From: Lysinibacillus sp. 2017
Lineage (GTDB): Bacteria > Bacillota > Bacilli > Bacillales_A > Planococcaceae
NCBI RefSeq assembly: GCF_003073375.1
Contig: NZ_CP029002.1
Span: forward strand, 2,342,001-2,406,000
Direction of reading: 5' to 3'
DNA: 64,000 nt
Of this stretch, positions 1-8,024 are shown piece after piece; position 1 is the first letter of the stretch, and each line of letters starts with the position of its first letter. The translations under genes were made by a program, and so were the position numbers. The notes beneath the pieces were generated by a model. It was not told the DNA's origin, made no database searches, and worked only from the letters and a program-made list of their open reading frames with translations.

Positions 1-301
1 AAAAATGGACGCGTAATCGCTTATACACCTTTTCCTTCGATGGTTTAAGCTTTGCAGATTGTGAATGATAAATCGTCCACTTACCAGTACTTGATGCTTC
101 CTGCCACCCTGCTTGTGCTACTTGTTCTTTATTCGAACGGTAGTCAATAACATAATTTTTTTCACAGCGTTCCCCTTGTTCAAACACAAACTGACGCTTC
201 ATTTTGATTCGCTTCAAATGATAGCCCCGCGCCGACATTTCATGTAGCCATTGCTCTGTTTCTTCTACTCGATAACTCCAAAGCGGTCGCCATTTTTTCA
301 T
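1..301 (-). CDS. DUF2812 domain protein, N-terminal part (cut by window edge)
   Basis: Reading leftward from an ATG at 301, 100 codons are open to the window edge. The protein begins MKKWRPLWSYRVEETEQWL and continues with the W/H/E-rich segment ending in a G-Y-H-L turn that is typical of DUF2812 proteins, which usually have this soluble N-terminus followed by membrane helices. The start overlaps the stop of the PadR gene (ATGA at 298-301), so the two are translationally coupled. PadR-DUF2812 pairs are common in Firmicutes and the regulator is thought to control its membrane partner. The substrate or role is unknown. Confidence 0.75.
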   Translation of the reverse strand, partial: MKKWRPLWSYRVEETEQWLHEMSARGYHLKRIKMKRQFVFEQGERCEKNYVIDYRSNKEQVAQAGWQEASSTGKWTIYHSQSAKLKPSKEKVYKRLRVHF

Positions 302-621
302 ACTTCCCCCTCCTCAAAGCGTAAAATATTGGCATGTAATTCATTGATACGTTGCATTTCTTGCTGTAATACTTGCTTACCAAGTGTCGTTATTTCATAT
401 ATAGTTTTTCGTTCTTCATCAGAAAATAATTGAATCAATCCGTCTTGCTGCATTTTTGTTAATGTACCGTAGATTGTACCGGATCCGAGTTTTAACCGAC
501 TATTTGTTAATGCCTCAATATTTTTAATAATGCCATAGCCATGCCGAGGCACTCTTAATGAAAACAAAATATAAAACGCTGTCTCTGTCATCGGATGATA
601 TTTTTTTAGAATTTTATCCAT
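298..621 (-). CDS. PadR family transcriptional regulator
   Basis: A 107-residue winged-helix repressor. The PadR hallmark is present: a DKILKKYHPMTE lead-in, the FYILFSL helix, HGYGIIKNIE, then LGSGTIYGTLTKMQQDGLI as recognition helix and wing. I chose the ATG at 621 because GGAGGGA lies just upstream; an in-frame GTG at 633 sits inside that ribosome site. It is the first gene of a two-gene operon with the DUF2812 gene, and an inverted repeat at 634-668 is a plausible autoregulatory operator. The inducer is unknown. Confidence 0.88.
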   Translation of the reverse strand: MDKILKKYHPMTETAFYILFSLRVPRHGYGIIKNIEALTNSRLKLGSGTIYGTLTKMQQDGLIQLFSDEERKTIYEITTLGKQVLQQEMQRINELHANILRFEEGEV

Positions 622-633
622 AAGTCCCTCCAC

Positions 634-668
634 TATGTCGTAGCTCGACTATATCACGACGCGACATA
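634..668. promoter_or_regulatory. Inverted repeat upstream of padR, candidate PadR operator
   Basis: TATGTCG (634-640) and CGACATA (662-668) are exact reverse complements 21 bases apart; a second GTCG/CGAC pair (637-640 and 645-648) lies inside. It sits directly in front of the padR ribosome site. PadR proteins commonly bind ATGT/ACAT-type dyads, but the half-site spacing here is wider than usual, so two overlapping sites are possible. Confidence 0.4.
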
Positions 669-772
669 TAATTTCAATTATATTCCAATAAATTATTTCC
701 ACAACTTCTCCTTTGCATTCTGAATCACTCGCGTTCTCCAGTTAGAGCTTGGCTACGAGGTAAAATAATCGG

Positions 773-812
773 AAACGCCCCTTCTGAACTATGATCAGAA
801 GGGGCGTTTTTT
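773..812. terminator. Strong hairpin with T-run, no matching upstream gene
   Basis: A 15-bp perfect stem (773-787 with 795-809) and a 7-base loop, flanked by T-rich sequence on the right. It lies between the divergent padR and membrane-protein genes, so neither gene needs it as a terminator. It may be left from a lost gene or shield the downstream promoter from read-through. Confidence 0.75.
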
Positions 813-888
813 GTAATCTTCACAAAAAGTAACCTTTTATTTCCATTAGCGTCTAATAAAAACAAATTCATTGAAGGGAGCTTTTATC

Positions 889-1224
889 ATGACCTTGACC
901 TTACTCCTTGCTCTAATCGCCATGATCTTACTTTTAATCATTCCAGTTACATTGATGTTCGGTACGATTCACAAGCCACCTATGCGAATTTCTTATGTAT
1001 TTATTGGTTTTTATATACTGCATTTTATTCTTTTGGTGAGTAACCTTTATGCAAAGTTTCCTGTAATCATTTGGCAAGTTTCTACTGTTTTGTTACTACT
1101 TTTTGGCCTCATACTATTCACTTTAGAATTCAAGCGTAACAAAGCAATTGCGTTAACATTACTTTTATTAATTTACATTCTCGGTGCACTTGCCCTACTT
1201 TTGGCATTCATTAGTTCCATGTAA
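889..1224 (+). CDS. Small four-helix membrane protein
   Basis: A 111-residue, very hydrophobic protein with four predicted membrane segments (about residues 1-23, 34-52, 60-79 and 84-110) separated by short charged turns (HKPPMR, KRNKA). I chose the ATG at 889 because GAAGGGAG precedes it at good spacing; an in-frame TTG at 871 overlaps that site. I recognise no family. The reading frame runs straight into a gene remnant after the stop. Confidence 0.6.
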   Translation: MTLTLLLALIAMILLLIIPVTLMFGTIHKPPMRISYVFIGFYILHFILLVSNLYAKFPVIIWQVSTVLLLLFGLILFTLEFKRNKAIALTLLLLIYILGALALLLAFISSM

Positions 1225-1410
1225 GTTCTGTATAGTTCCCGTTTGGCTTTCAACGCCTCTTATGAACGTTCTATGCCCCACTGCCTCATCGTAGATCAAT
1301 CAGGTGAACATTATATGAATGAATCCGAATCCTATGTAGATGCGGGTCACGCCATTTTAGAACGTCAAGACTCACATGGAAAGGAAATCGTCCAGCTATT
1401 ATTTAATTAG
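1225..1410 (+). pseudogene. Remnant of an FAD-dependent dehydrogenase
   Basis: The stretch translates to a segment with CLIVDQSGEHYMNESESYVD followed by AGHAILERQD and ends at TAG 1408-1410. This pattern (a V/N-x-x-G-x-R/H-F/Y-x-N-E motif followed by S-Y) resembles the flavoprotein domain of 3-oxosteroid dehydrogenase or fumarate reductase-like enzymes. There is no start codon, ribosome site or FAD-binding GxGxxG part, so only an internal piece survives. Identification rests on motif recall. Confidence 0.4.
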
Positions 1411-1469
1411 CTAAACGATTTTATGAATCCTAAATAGCGTCTTACATTTCTACTTCCCTATACATATTC

Positions 1470-2441
1470 TTAATCATTCCACGTAAACGTATAATGATCA
1501 AACGTGTTCTTTATTATTTCAAAATACTCGTCAACTTCTTGTACCGCCTTCATTTTTTCTGGGTCATCATTCGAGTAGTTGGCAATGGCCTCGATGTACG
1601 CGTCAATAGACACACGTGCAATCTCCATTCCTACCGTACGCTCTAACTCATTAAAAATTGTCCAATAGCGCTCTTCCAATCGAAGTCCATATGGATATGC
1701 TCCTGTTGTAAAAATATAGTCTCCCTCAGCATCCATAGTCACAGTTAAATAGTCTACTTGTTGGCTAAATGACAGGGTTGGCTGGGGATCCATTGGTTGC
1801 AGGTCTTTTGGTATTTTGCTTGCTAAATTGTCTAGTTGTTCTTCCGTAATCCCCGTATATGGTAGATAATTTAATGCCACTTCAGTTTCAGCGAATGCAC
1901 CATCTTCATCTAATCCTATTCTTTTTTCAAACAAGCTAGCATATTTTGCATCATATTCTTTTCCCAATATTAAATAATTTAAATAATCTTCCTCTGTAAT
2001 ATCCAACATTTCAAAAAGCTCATCAAAATAATCTTGCAATAGTGGATTATTCATTTCATTTTGCATTAAGCCTTCACTTGCAGAACGATTTAGCTCTGTA
2101 CGAAAATCATCCCAAATATACCCATTGTTTGTTAAATGATAGATAAGCGCTTTTTGTGCAATAATACTTTTCAAACCAGCGTATTTTGCTTGCTCTTGCG
2201 AAAGTATAAATTCACCTCGATAGAAAAATTCAAATGCAGCAACGTCGGCCATCCAAATCGGAAATGGTTCCTCTTCTTTTATTTCTTCTAATTCCATCTC
2301 GTCTACTTCTTCGATATCATGCTGCTTTACATCCGTATCTTCACCTAAAATGATTAGAATTCCACTAACTCCACCCACTAAAAAAATGAGGGATAGAATA
2401 AATTTTAGGACTGTTTTCTTCGATTGCTGTTGCATCATCAT
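1470..2441 (-). CDS. Membrane-anchored extracytoplasmic protein, SurA-N-like
   Basis: 323 residues. A short basic N-terminus is followed by one membrane helix (about 12-32), a very acidic linker (VEEVDE-type, residues 40-58) and a soluble domain outside the membrane. The region around FILSQEQAKYAGLKSIIAQK with a following ALIYHL helix resembles the N-terminal helical part of SurA/PrsA-type proteins, but no parvulin domain is visible. There is no lipobox cysteine. It is a single gene with a weak ribosome site (AGAGAGGG). The function is unknown. Confidence 0.6.
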   Translation of the reverse strand: MMMQQQSKKTVLKFILSLIFLVGGVSGILIILGEDTDVKQHDIEEVDEMELEEIKEEEPFPIWMADVAAFEFFYRGEFILSQEQAKYAGLKSIIAQKALIYHLTNNGYIWDDFRTELNRSASEGLMQNEMNNPLLQDYFDELFEMLDITEEDYLNYLILGKEYDAKYASLFEKRIGLDEDGAFAETEVALNYLPYTGITEEQLDNLASKIPKDLQPMDPQPTLSFSQQVDYLTVTMDAEGDYIFTTGAYPYGLRLEERYWTIFNELERTVGMEIARVSIDAYIEAIANYSNDDPEKMKAVQEVDEYFEIIKNTFDHYTFTWND

Positions 2442-2681
2442 TTTCCCTCTCTTTCTCTAACTTAACAATTCGATATTCTATGCTAAAATACCTTTTTACC
2501 GCTATATACGAATAAATTTTTAAACGTTTAGAAAAACAAATCCCGCAAAACTATGTCTGTTCTTAAGTGAATCCCCTTGAAAATCCATACTTTTTTGCCA
2601 CAAAAAAAGCCTATCCCTAAATGTCAAAATCGACTTATTAAAGACAAACTTTAAAAATATATTCAAATTTCTTTATACTAG

Positions 2682-3632
2682 TCAAACAAACATTGCTTCT
2701 TTATTTAAATTTTTTTGAGCATACATGATTTGATCTGCTTCACAAAATAGCTGTTCCATCCTACCTAAAGAGTTTTCACTATAAGTACAGCCTAAGGAAA
2801 CGTTCACTGAAGAGGTTGTTGTTGCATTATATTTCTCGATTTCAAAAACAATTTTCTCCATTAATTGGTCCACTTCAAATCGATTGAAATACGTTACTAA
2901 CAAAGTAAACTCGTCTCCACCGATTCGACTAACAATTACTTGATCACTTGAGAACTGATTAAAAATAGTTGAAGCTGTTTTAATTATTACGTCACCTTGC
3001 AAGTGACCATATTGATCATTTGTCCATTTTAAATCATTCAAATCACCAACAATGATTGCTACGGGAGCGTTTTCCTCTTGATCAAAATGTTTCATTTTCG
3101 CTTGGAAAAATTCCCGATTATATAGCCCCGACATCGTATCAACATGCGCCTTATACTCTAACTGTTGTTGAAGCACTCTCTTTTCCTGAACATTTCGAAG
3201 CACACCAATAAGTGCATTTAACTTACCATCTTTATAAATCGGCGTTACATATTCTTCAAACCAAATATAATCGCCATTTTTATTTCTAAGTCGGATTTGA
3301 ATAGGTTTTGAATAGTCTAATAGTCCAGACACCTTTTGATGACTAACTTGTAAGTCATCTGGATGAAGAAAATCAAAAAAGTTCTCTGGATTCTTCACTT
3401 GTTCTTCATATGTATTTGCACCTAAAACCTCGTCTATACTTTTACTCAAATATATATACTTCATTTTAGGGCTCACTTCTCCGTAATATGTAATATCGTG
3501 TATATTTTCAACTGCGTGAAGTAATGGTTTCAAAAGATCTACTTGCTGTTGTAATTTTTGTTTTTCTAAAATAGTTTTTATCACAATAATGACGAGAATA
3601 ATACATAAACTTGAAACAGCTAATAACCCCAT
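2682..3632 (-). CDS. PAS-GGDEF diguanylate cyclase, membrane anchored
   Basis: Makes c-di-GMP from two GTP. The 316-residue protein has one N-terminal membrane helix (about 3-20), a short coiled segment, a PAS domain with PAC motif (about 45-155, IWFEEYVTPIYKDGK) and a GGDEF domain (about 160-316) with intact RIGGDEF and the upstream GDLNDLKWTND metal/GTP site. The RxxD allosteric inhibitory site usually five residues before GGDEF is absent (the sequence reads SSDQVIVS), so product inhibition at that site is not expected. AGGAGG precedes the ATG. No EAL partner is adjacent. Confidence 0.92.
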   Translation of the reverse strand: MGLLAVSSLCIILVIIVIKTILEKQKLQQQVDLLKPLLHAVENIHDITYYGEVSPKMKYIYLSKSIDEVLGANTYEEQVKNPENFFDFLHPDDLQVSHQKVSGLLDYSKPIQIRLRNKNGDYIWFEEYVTPIYKDGKLNALIGVLRNVQEKRVLQQQLEYKAHVDTMSGLYNREFFQAKMKHFDQEENAPVAIIVGDLNDLKWTNDQYGHLQGDVIIKTASTIFNQFSSDQVIVSRIGGDEFTLLVTYFNRFEVDQLMEKIVFEIEKYNATTTSSVNVSLGCTYSENSLGRMEQLFCEADQIMYAQKNLNKEAMFV

Positions 3633-3783
3633 ACATTTCCTCCTGAAAAAGCGCAGTGTATTACTTTATGACAGCGCACTATATGAAAGCTCAATAATAT
3701 ACTATATATTTTTATATTTGCTGAAAATTATATTACACTAGTTTACAACAAATGTAAATATACCTATATATTTAACAGATTAA

Positions 3784-3863
3784 TGGTTCATCACCGTAAC
3801 ATGGGGTGGATTTTAATTTGTATTCGTTTTGTCTAGCTATTGGCGGGCTACGGCATGAGGTAC
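3784..3863. repeat. Left fragment of dispersed palindromic repeat (family 1)
   Basis: The segment TGGTTCATCACCGTAACATG at 3784-3803 is the reverse complement of the right end of the repeat copy at 9662-9871. The repeat-like sequence stops where the IS3-type element begins, suggesting the element landed in or beside a copy. Confidence 0.5.
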
Positions 3864-3909
3864 TGCACCCCAAAAGTTAGAGCTAAAAACGAACTTTTGG
3901 GGTGATGTT

Positions 3910-4467
3910 ATGCCTAAGGCGAAGTATAGTGAAGAATTTAAATTAAAGGTCGTTCAGGAATATTTAAATGGCCCATATGGTTATCGATTAATTGCAAATA
4001 AATATGCACCACTTGTACCCTCACAAGTAAGACGTTGGGTAAGCGCCTATAAAGCATTTGGGCGAAATGGGTTAGCGGTGAAAAAGAAGGATCAAGTTTA
4101 TTCTGTTCAATTCAAGTTAAATGTACTAAACTTTATGAAACAAACAGGTGCTTCTTTACAGGAGACAGCGATTCAATTTGACTTGAACGACCCTAATTTG
4201 GTCTCGAAATGGAAAGCTAAATTTTCAAAGGAAGGTATAGAAGGCCTGGAACGCGTGAAAGGATGGCCAACTATGCCTAAAAAAACAAATAAAACGAAAC
4301 AAGAAATAATGTCACGCGAAGAACAGCTAGAACGAGAAGTGGAACTACTTCGTTTAGAGGTCGCTTATTTAAAAAAGTTGAGGGCTTTTCGGGAGAACCC
4401 AAAAACATTCCTCGAAAAGCACAAGCAACCATTGCCTTCGAGCTTAAAGAAGAAGGATTCCGATTAA
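3910..4467 (+). CDS. IS150-type transposase OrfA
   Basis: A 185-residue DNA-binding subunit with two helix-turn-helix modules (about residues 5-55, YSEEFKLKVVQEYL; and 62-115, YSVQFKLNVLNFMKQTG), then a leucine-zipper-like coiled coil (about 133-155, EEQLEREVELLRLEVAYLKK). GGGGTGAT precedes the ATG. Near the end of the zipper lies the heptamer A_AAA_AAG (4371-4377), where -1 frameshifting would join it to OrfB. Confidence 0.92.
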   Translation: MPKAKYSEEFKLKVVQEYLNGPYGYRLIANKYAPLVPSQVRRWVSAYKAFGRNGLAVKKKDQVYSVQFKLNVLNFMKQTGASLQETAIQFDLNDPNLVSKWKAKFSKEGIEGLERVKGWPTMPKKTNKTKQEIMSREEQLEREVELLRLEVAYLKKLRAFRENPKTFLEKHKQPLPSSLKKKDSD

Positions 4468-5294
4468 TCGATGTCTTAAAACAAGTAGCGATTCCAGAAG
4501 CAACGTACCATTATCACATCAAGCAACTCAAAAACGAGAACCCGGATGAAGCTTGGAAAGCCTTGATTTTAGAGACGTTTGAGAAACATGAAGGGCGATA
4601 TGGTTACCGTCGGATTCATGCGGAATTAAAAGCACAAGGGTACATGGTTAATCACAAGAAAGTACAGCGCCTCATGCAGGAATTGAACTTGAAATGTGAG
4701 AAATTTGTACGCAAGTCACGCTATAAATCGTATAAAGGGACTGTTGGAAAAGTGGCTAAAAACCGTATGAATCGTCGCTTCAGTACACCACATGCCTTAC
4801 AGAAAGTCGTAACGGACGTAACAGAGTTCAAGTGTACAAATGACGAAAAACTGTATTTAAGTCCGCTTATGGACTTATATAATGGAGAGATAATTGGATT
4901 TAGTATCTCAAAACGGCCGACACTAGAGTTCGTCATGGCATCACTGAAACAAGCGCTCCCAGTCCTACAGGATGGCGCAAACTATCGAATAACAATTCAC
5001 TCTGATCAGGGCTGGCACTATCAACATAAGGCATGGGTACGCACGTTAAAGCAGAACAAGATTTTCCAAAGCATGTCTCGCAAAGCAACTTGTGCAGATA
5101 ATGCGGCCATGGAAAACTTCTTTGGCTTATTGAAACAAGAAATGTATTACGGTGAGGAATTAACCTCTTATGAAGCGTTAAAGAAGAAAGTCGAAGACTA
5201 TATCGATTACTATAATAACGAACGAATTAAACAGAAACTGGGTGGCATGAGCCCAGTAAAATACCGAACTCATGTCAACCAATTAGCTGCATAA
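4371..5294 (+). CDS. IS150-type transposase OrfB (rve integrase catalytic domain)
   Basis: This frame is -1 relative to OrfA and is open from the slippery heptamer at 4371-4377, so the active product should be an OrfAB fusion. It has the HTH_21 region (EGRYGYRRIHAELKAQGY) followed by the retroviral-integrase fold with D in VVTDVTEF, D in HSDQGWHYQ and E in NAAMENFFG, the complete DDE triad. An ATG-less internal entry at 4563 is possible, but the fusion is typical of the family. Confidence 0.9.
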   Translation, partial: KKVEGFSGEPKNIPRKAQATIAFELKEEGFRLIDVLKQVAIPEATYHYHIKQLKNENPDEAWKALILETFEKHEGRYGYRRIHAELKAQGYMVNHKKVQRLMQELNLKCEKFVRKSRYKSYKGTVGKVAKNRMNRRFSTPHALQKVVTDVTEFKCTNDEKLYLSPLMDLYNGEIIGFSISKRPTLEFVMASLKQALPVLQDGANYRITIHSDQGWHYQHKAWVRTLKQNKIFQSMSRKATCADNAAMENFFGLLKQEMYYGEELTSYEALKKKVEDYIDYYNNERIKQKLGGMSPVKYRTHVNQLAA

Positions 5295-5318
5295 TAAAAC
5301 TCTAACTTTAAGGGGTCA

Positions 5319-5639
5319 CTACCTGACCGCATTATGGCCACGTGGTACGTGTCCATACTACTGTCTTTAATGGCGCATGCAAGGCCCTCCAATACAAAGT
5401 GTCATTCATTTAACCTGGTTAAATGCGTCTGATAATACCGCTTGCGCTATCGCGAGGCGGCGGGGATTGATCAAGTTCATCCTCTATTCTAAGTGAATTT
5501 TGAATCCTATTTCGTTATTGAAATGAAAGTGAATGCCATGGTTTCAGTTATGATGAACACTCTTTCATTTAAACTATTTTCACGTTTATAAAAGATACTT
5601 TATCGAATAAGCCTTATCTAAAACACCTTATTAGAAAAA
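5319..5639. other. Gene-free stretch beside the IS element
   Basis: No credible reading frame. It contains a perfect 19-base palindrome centred on one T (CATTTAACCTGGTTAAATG, 5407-5425) and several short self-complementary words near 5338-5356. It is probably a scar of earlier insertions between the IS element and the repeat that follows. Confidence 0.5.
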
Positions 5640-5869
5640 AATTTTATTCCAAAATAGAGTGCCGCGAAGCGCAGGGGGCGACCCCTTGGGGATTAAGCGT
5701 GCGCGGAATATCCACTTGTTGCTTGCCGCCGTAGAGGCAAGTAACAAGTTAGATGGAGCCACGCCCCCAGGAAAGCGTCCCCCGTAGCGTAGCAGAACGG
5801 ACTAGATTAAAAAGGAATCACTTTGAATTCTAAAGTTATGTCATCTCCAACTTATGGTGATGAGCCAGA
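5640..5869. repeat. Dispersed palindromic repeat, family 1, copy A
   Basis: About 230 bases without coding capacity. The centre holds a hairpin around CTTGTTGCTTGCC/AGGCAAGTAACAAG, and the right end is ATGTCATCTCCAACTTATGG followed by TGATGAGCCA. The last 80 bases are nearly identical to copy C at 10290-10380, and the centre resembles copy B at 9662-9871. Such GC-richer intergenic elements are common in Bacillales; no transposase is encoded. Confidence 0.75.
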
Positions 5870-6018
5870 TTAATACATGATTTCAATGCAGAAAGATGCA
5901 ACAATTCATCTTTTGAAGTGTTACATCTTTACATGGATAACCATTATATTAAAATACACAACTACCAATTTATCAAAGGTCTTCATTTAAAGAGTTTCGC
6001 CTGAATCCCCCTAAATAT

Positions 6019-6747
6019 TTAGCCCTTTACCCAATAACTAGCCCCGTTATCACTACGTTCCATAAAGCCGTACTCAATTAAATGACGGCGTAGTGACACG
6101 AAATCTGCATTGACCACTTTTAATAGTTCATTTACTTCTTTTTCTGAATACGTTTTCCCCTTTTCAAAACGTAATAAAATGTGCTGCAATATAATAAGCT
6201 TTTTCTTTTCTTTACTAGGAATCGTATCAATTCCACCATCTAAACCGTTTTTAAAATAAGTTTTTAACACCTTTTCACGCTCTGCTTGTTCAATCCCGTA
6301 ACGTTCGTCCACTTGTCTCGCTCCTTTATGTACCGCGTATTTTTGCGGATCTTTTAAAATTCTCATTAATGCTAAAAATAATTTCGCTTGTCTTTCCTTT
6401 TCACGCAGCTTAAATCGATGCTGGCGTACAGTGGATACACTATTAACGCTACTATTTTTAACGATCTCTTGATCACCAGTTTGGTCATAAAAATGCGTCA
6501 TCATTTCGATTTGCACATCTGATAAACCCGTCAACTTTTTATCTAGCTGCAAAATTGCATGAAATGGTGAACTGTGTTTTGCTACGATGTGCTGTTTCAC
6601 CATACCCTCAGCTGATAAAAATCGCCCTTCAATCGGAAATACCTCATGCTCATAAAACTTTTCTTCACAAAACAAACAGCAAAAATGATTCTCTTCCACT
6701 TGGTAGCCTTGGATTAAATGCTCAACCTCAATATTTTGTAATTCCAT
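6019..6747 (-). CDS. DUF2087-type regulator with N-terminal zinc-finger-like motif
   Basis: A 242-residue cytoplasmic protein. Residues 20-60 contain CCLFCEEKF followed by H-x4-H (QHIVAKHSS), a possible C2H2-type zinc site. The middle has a helix-turn-helix-like stretch (VNSVSTVRQHRFKLREKERQ), and the C-terminus carries the DUF2087 signature (FEKGKTYSEKEVNELL, then FVSLRRHLIEYGFMERSD). The ATG at 6747 is chosen because GGAG lies 8 bases upstream; an upstream TTG is unlikely. It is probably a transcription factor with unknown targets. Confidence 0.8.
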   Translation of the reverse strand: MELQNIEVEHLIQGYQVEENHFCCLFCEEKFYEHEVFPIEGRFLSAEGMVKQHIVAKHSSPFHAILQLDKKLTGLSDVQIEMMTHFYDQTGDQEIVKNSSVNSVSTVRQHRFKLREKERQAKLFLALMRILKDPQKYAVHKGARQVDERYGIEQAEREKVLKTYFKNGLDGGIDTIPSKEKKKLIILQHILLRFEKGKTYSEKEVNELLKVVNADFVSLRRHLIEYGFMERSDNGASYWVKG

Positions 6748-6863
6748 AAACAAAACTCCATTTCGTTTATTAATTTAAAACAATTATATAATTTGTTTAT
6801 TTATTTGTAAACAAAAAGAGAGATGTTACAATTCAAATGAATCGTAAGCTCTCCCTTTTATCA

Positions 6864-7103
6864 TTATTTAATTGCTTCCTGTACTGCCCAGCAATGATGG
6901 TCGAAAATCAATTTCCGTATTGCTTCATGAATTTCTTCCCAAACGACAAAATGCTCCTCTAAGCCGCCACCAGGAAGAAAATAATCATTTTTTTCATTCC
7001 TAATAATTGCCACTTTATTTTGTGAAGCGTTTAAAATGACGCCATATGCAGCTACTCTATTTAGATAAGGTTTATTCCCCTCCAGTATACCGAATGTTCT
7101 CAT
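6864..7103 (-). pseudogene. Nudix hydrolase gene with in-frame internal deletion
   Basis: The 79-residue frame starts like a Nudix protein (VAAYGVILNASQNKVAIIRN, then YFLPGGGLEE) but jumps directly to a C-terminal-like tail (VWEEIHEAIRKLIFDHHCWA). The catalytic Nudix box (G-x5-E-x7-R-E-U-x-E-E-x-G-U) that should follow GGGLEE is missing, so no hydrolase activity is expected. Its start overlaps the stop of the methyltransferase gene by four bases, a remnant of an intact operon. Confidence 0.75.
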
Positions 7104-7864
7104 TCCGATTCACCTTCAATATTTGAGGAAATCTTTTTCGCTCTAACAATTAAAAAAGACGGTCGCCGAAATTCTTTTTGAATACTTGGTAACTTTTCAA
7201 TTGCCTCGTTCGTCGGTGTGGGCTCAACTATTTTTTCAATTTGCAAGCCATGTTCAATCAACGTATTCAGTATTGTTGAAAGCGTCCGATGATACATGAT
7301 CACATTATCAACAAGCCAATTCAACGTACGCATTCCTTCTTGCTGATAACGATCAATCGCAAAATGAAGTAAATTTCCTGCTTCATCTACTGGCCAGTCA
7401 ACCCCGCCTTTATTCGCTGTTGAGATTGGATGCTCAATTGAAAATAGTAAAGTACCTTCATCACATAATCCCGCGCTGATTTTCTTCATAAGTGTAGTAA
7501 AATCAGCCACATAATGAAAAGCTAGCGAGCTACTAATAAAATCAACTTCTCCAATTGGTATGTTCAAATCTTCAACTGCAGAGTTTTTAAAGTATAATCC
7601 TTCATGGGTATGTCGTAGTTTTGCTTTAGAAATCATATTGGCGGAAATATCGATGCCTGTAACTTGTTTGGCCCCATTTGTTATACAATACGAAGCAAAA
7701 TCCCCCATACCACAGCCAATGTCCAACACGACTTTATCAGTTAAGTTTGGAACAAGAGCGATAAAGTTTGGCTGTTCCAATAAATTATTATAATTATTTT
7801 CACGTGCTCGTATGGCTTCGTAGCCTTGAAAAAATTGGTCGTTATCATAAATATTTTGTTTCAC
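7100..7864 (-). CDS. Class I SAM-dependent methyltransferase
   Basis: 254 residues. Motif I is VVLDIGCGMGDFA (about residues 45-57), the acidic motif II is VTGIDIS, and motif post-I/III lies around FISSSLAFHYV. The overall pattern matches Methyltransf_11/UbiE-like small-molecule methyltransferases. The start is GTG at 7864 with GAGG upstream. It is coupled by a 4-base overlap to the broken Nudix gene. The substrate cannot be inferred. Confidence 0.85.
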   Translation of the reverse strand: MKQNIYDNDQFFQGYEAIRARENNYNNLLEQPNFIALVPNLTDKVVLDIGCGMGDFASYCITNGAKQVTGIDISANMISKAKLRHTHEGLYFKNSAVEDLNIPIGEVDFISSSLAFHYVADFTTLMKKISAGLCDEGTLLFSIEHPISTANKGGVDWPVDEAGNLLHFAIDRYQQEGMRTLNWLVDNVIMYHRTLSTILNTLIEHGLQIEKIVEPTPTNEAIEKLPSIQKEFRRPSFLIVRAKKISSNIEGESE

Positions 7865-8024
7865 CGTTGTCCTCGATTCATCATAACGTTATGAAAGATT
7901 TGCGCATATTAATTATCACATGGACAGAAAATTATAAATAGACTTATAATTTAATTTTTGATAGGATGTAGATAGAGGCATGTCAACTTTTCAAAATCGC
8001 ATCATTTTCTATGAAACTTTAGAA

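Larger units (their letters stand above)
3864..5318 (+). mobile_element. IS3 family (IS150-type) insertion sequence, apparently intact
   Basis: The ends are imperfect inverted repeats beginning TGCACCCC on the left and TGACCCC on the right, both running into AAAGTTAGAG. It encodes OrfA and a -1-shifted OrfB with all DDE residues. Flanking bases extend the symmetry (AGGTA left, TACCT right), so the exact tips are uncertain by a few bases and no clean target duplication is visible. The reading frames are unbroken, so the element could be active. Confidence 0.85.

Noticed and set aside
4721-4936. Reverse-strand frame inside the IS3 transposase
   Set aside because: No ribosome site and entirely covered by the conserved transposase frame.
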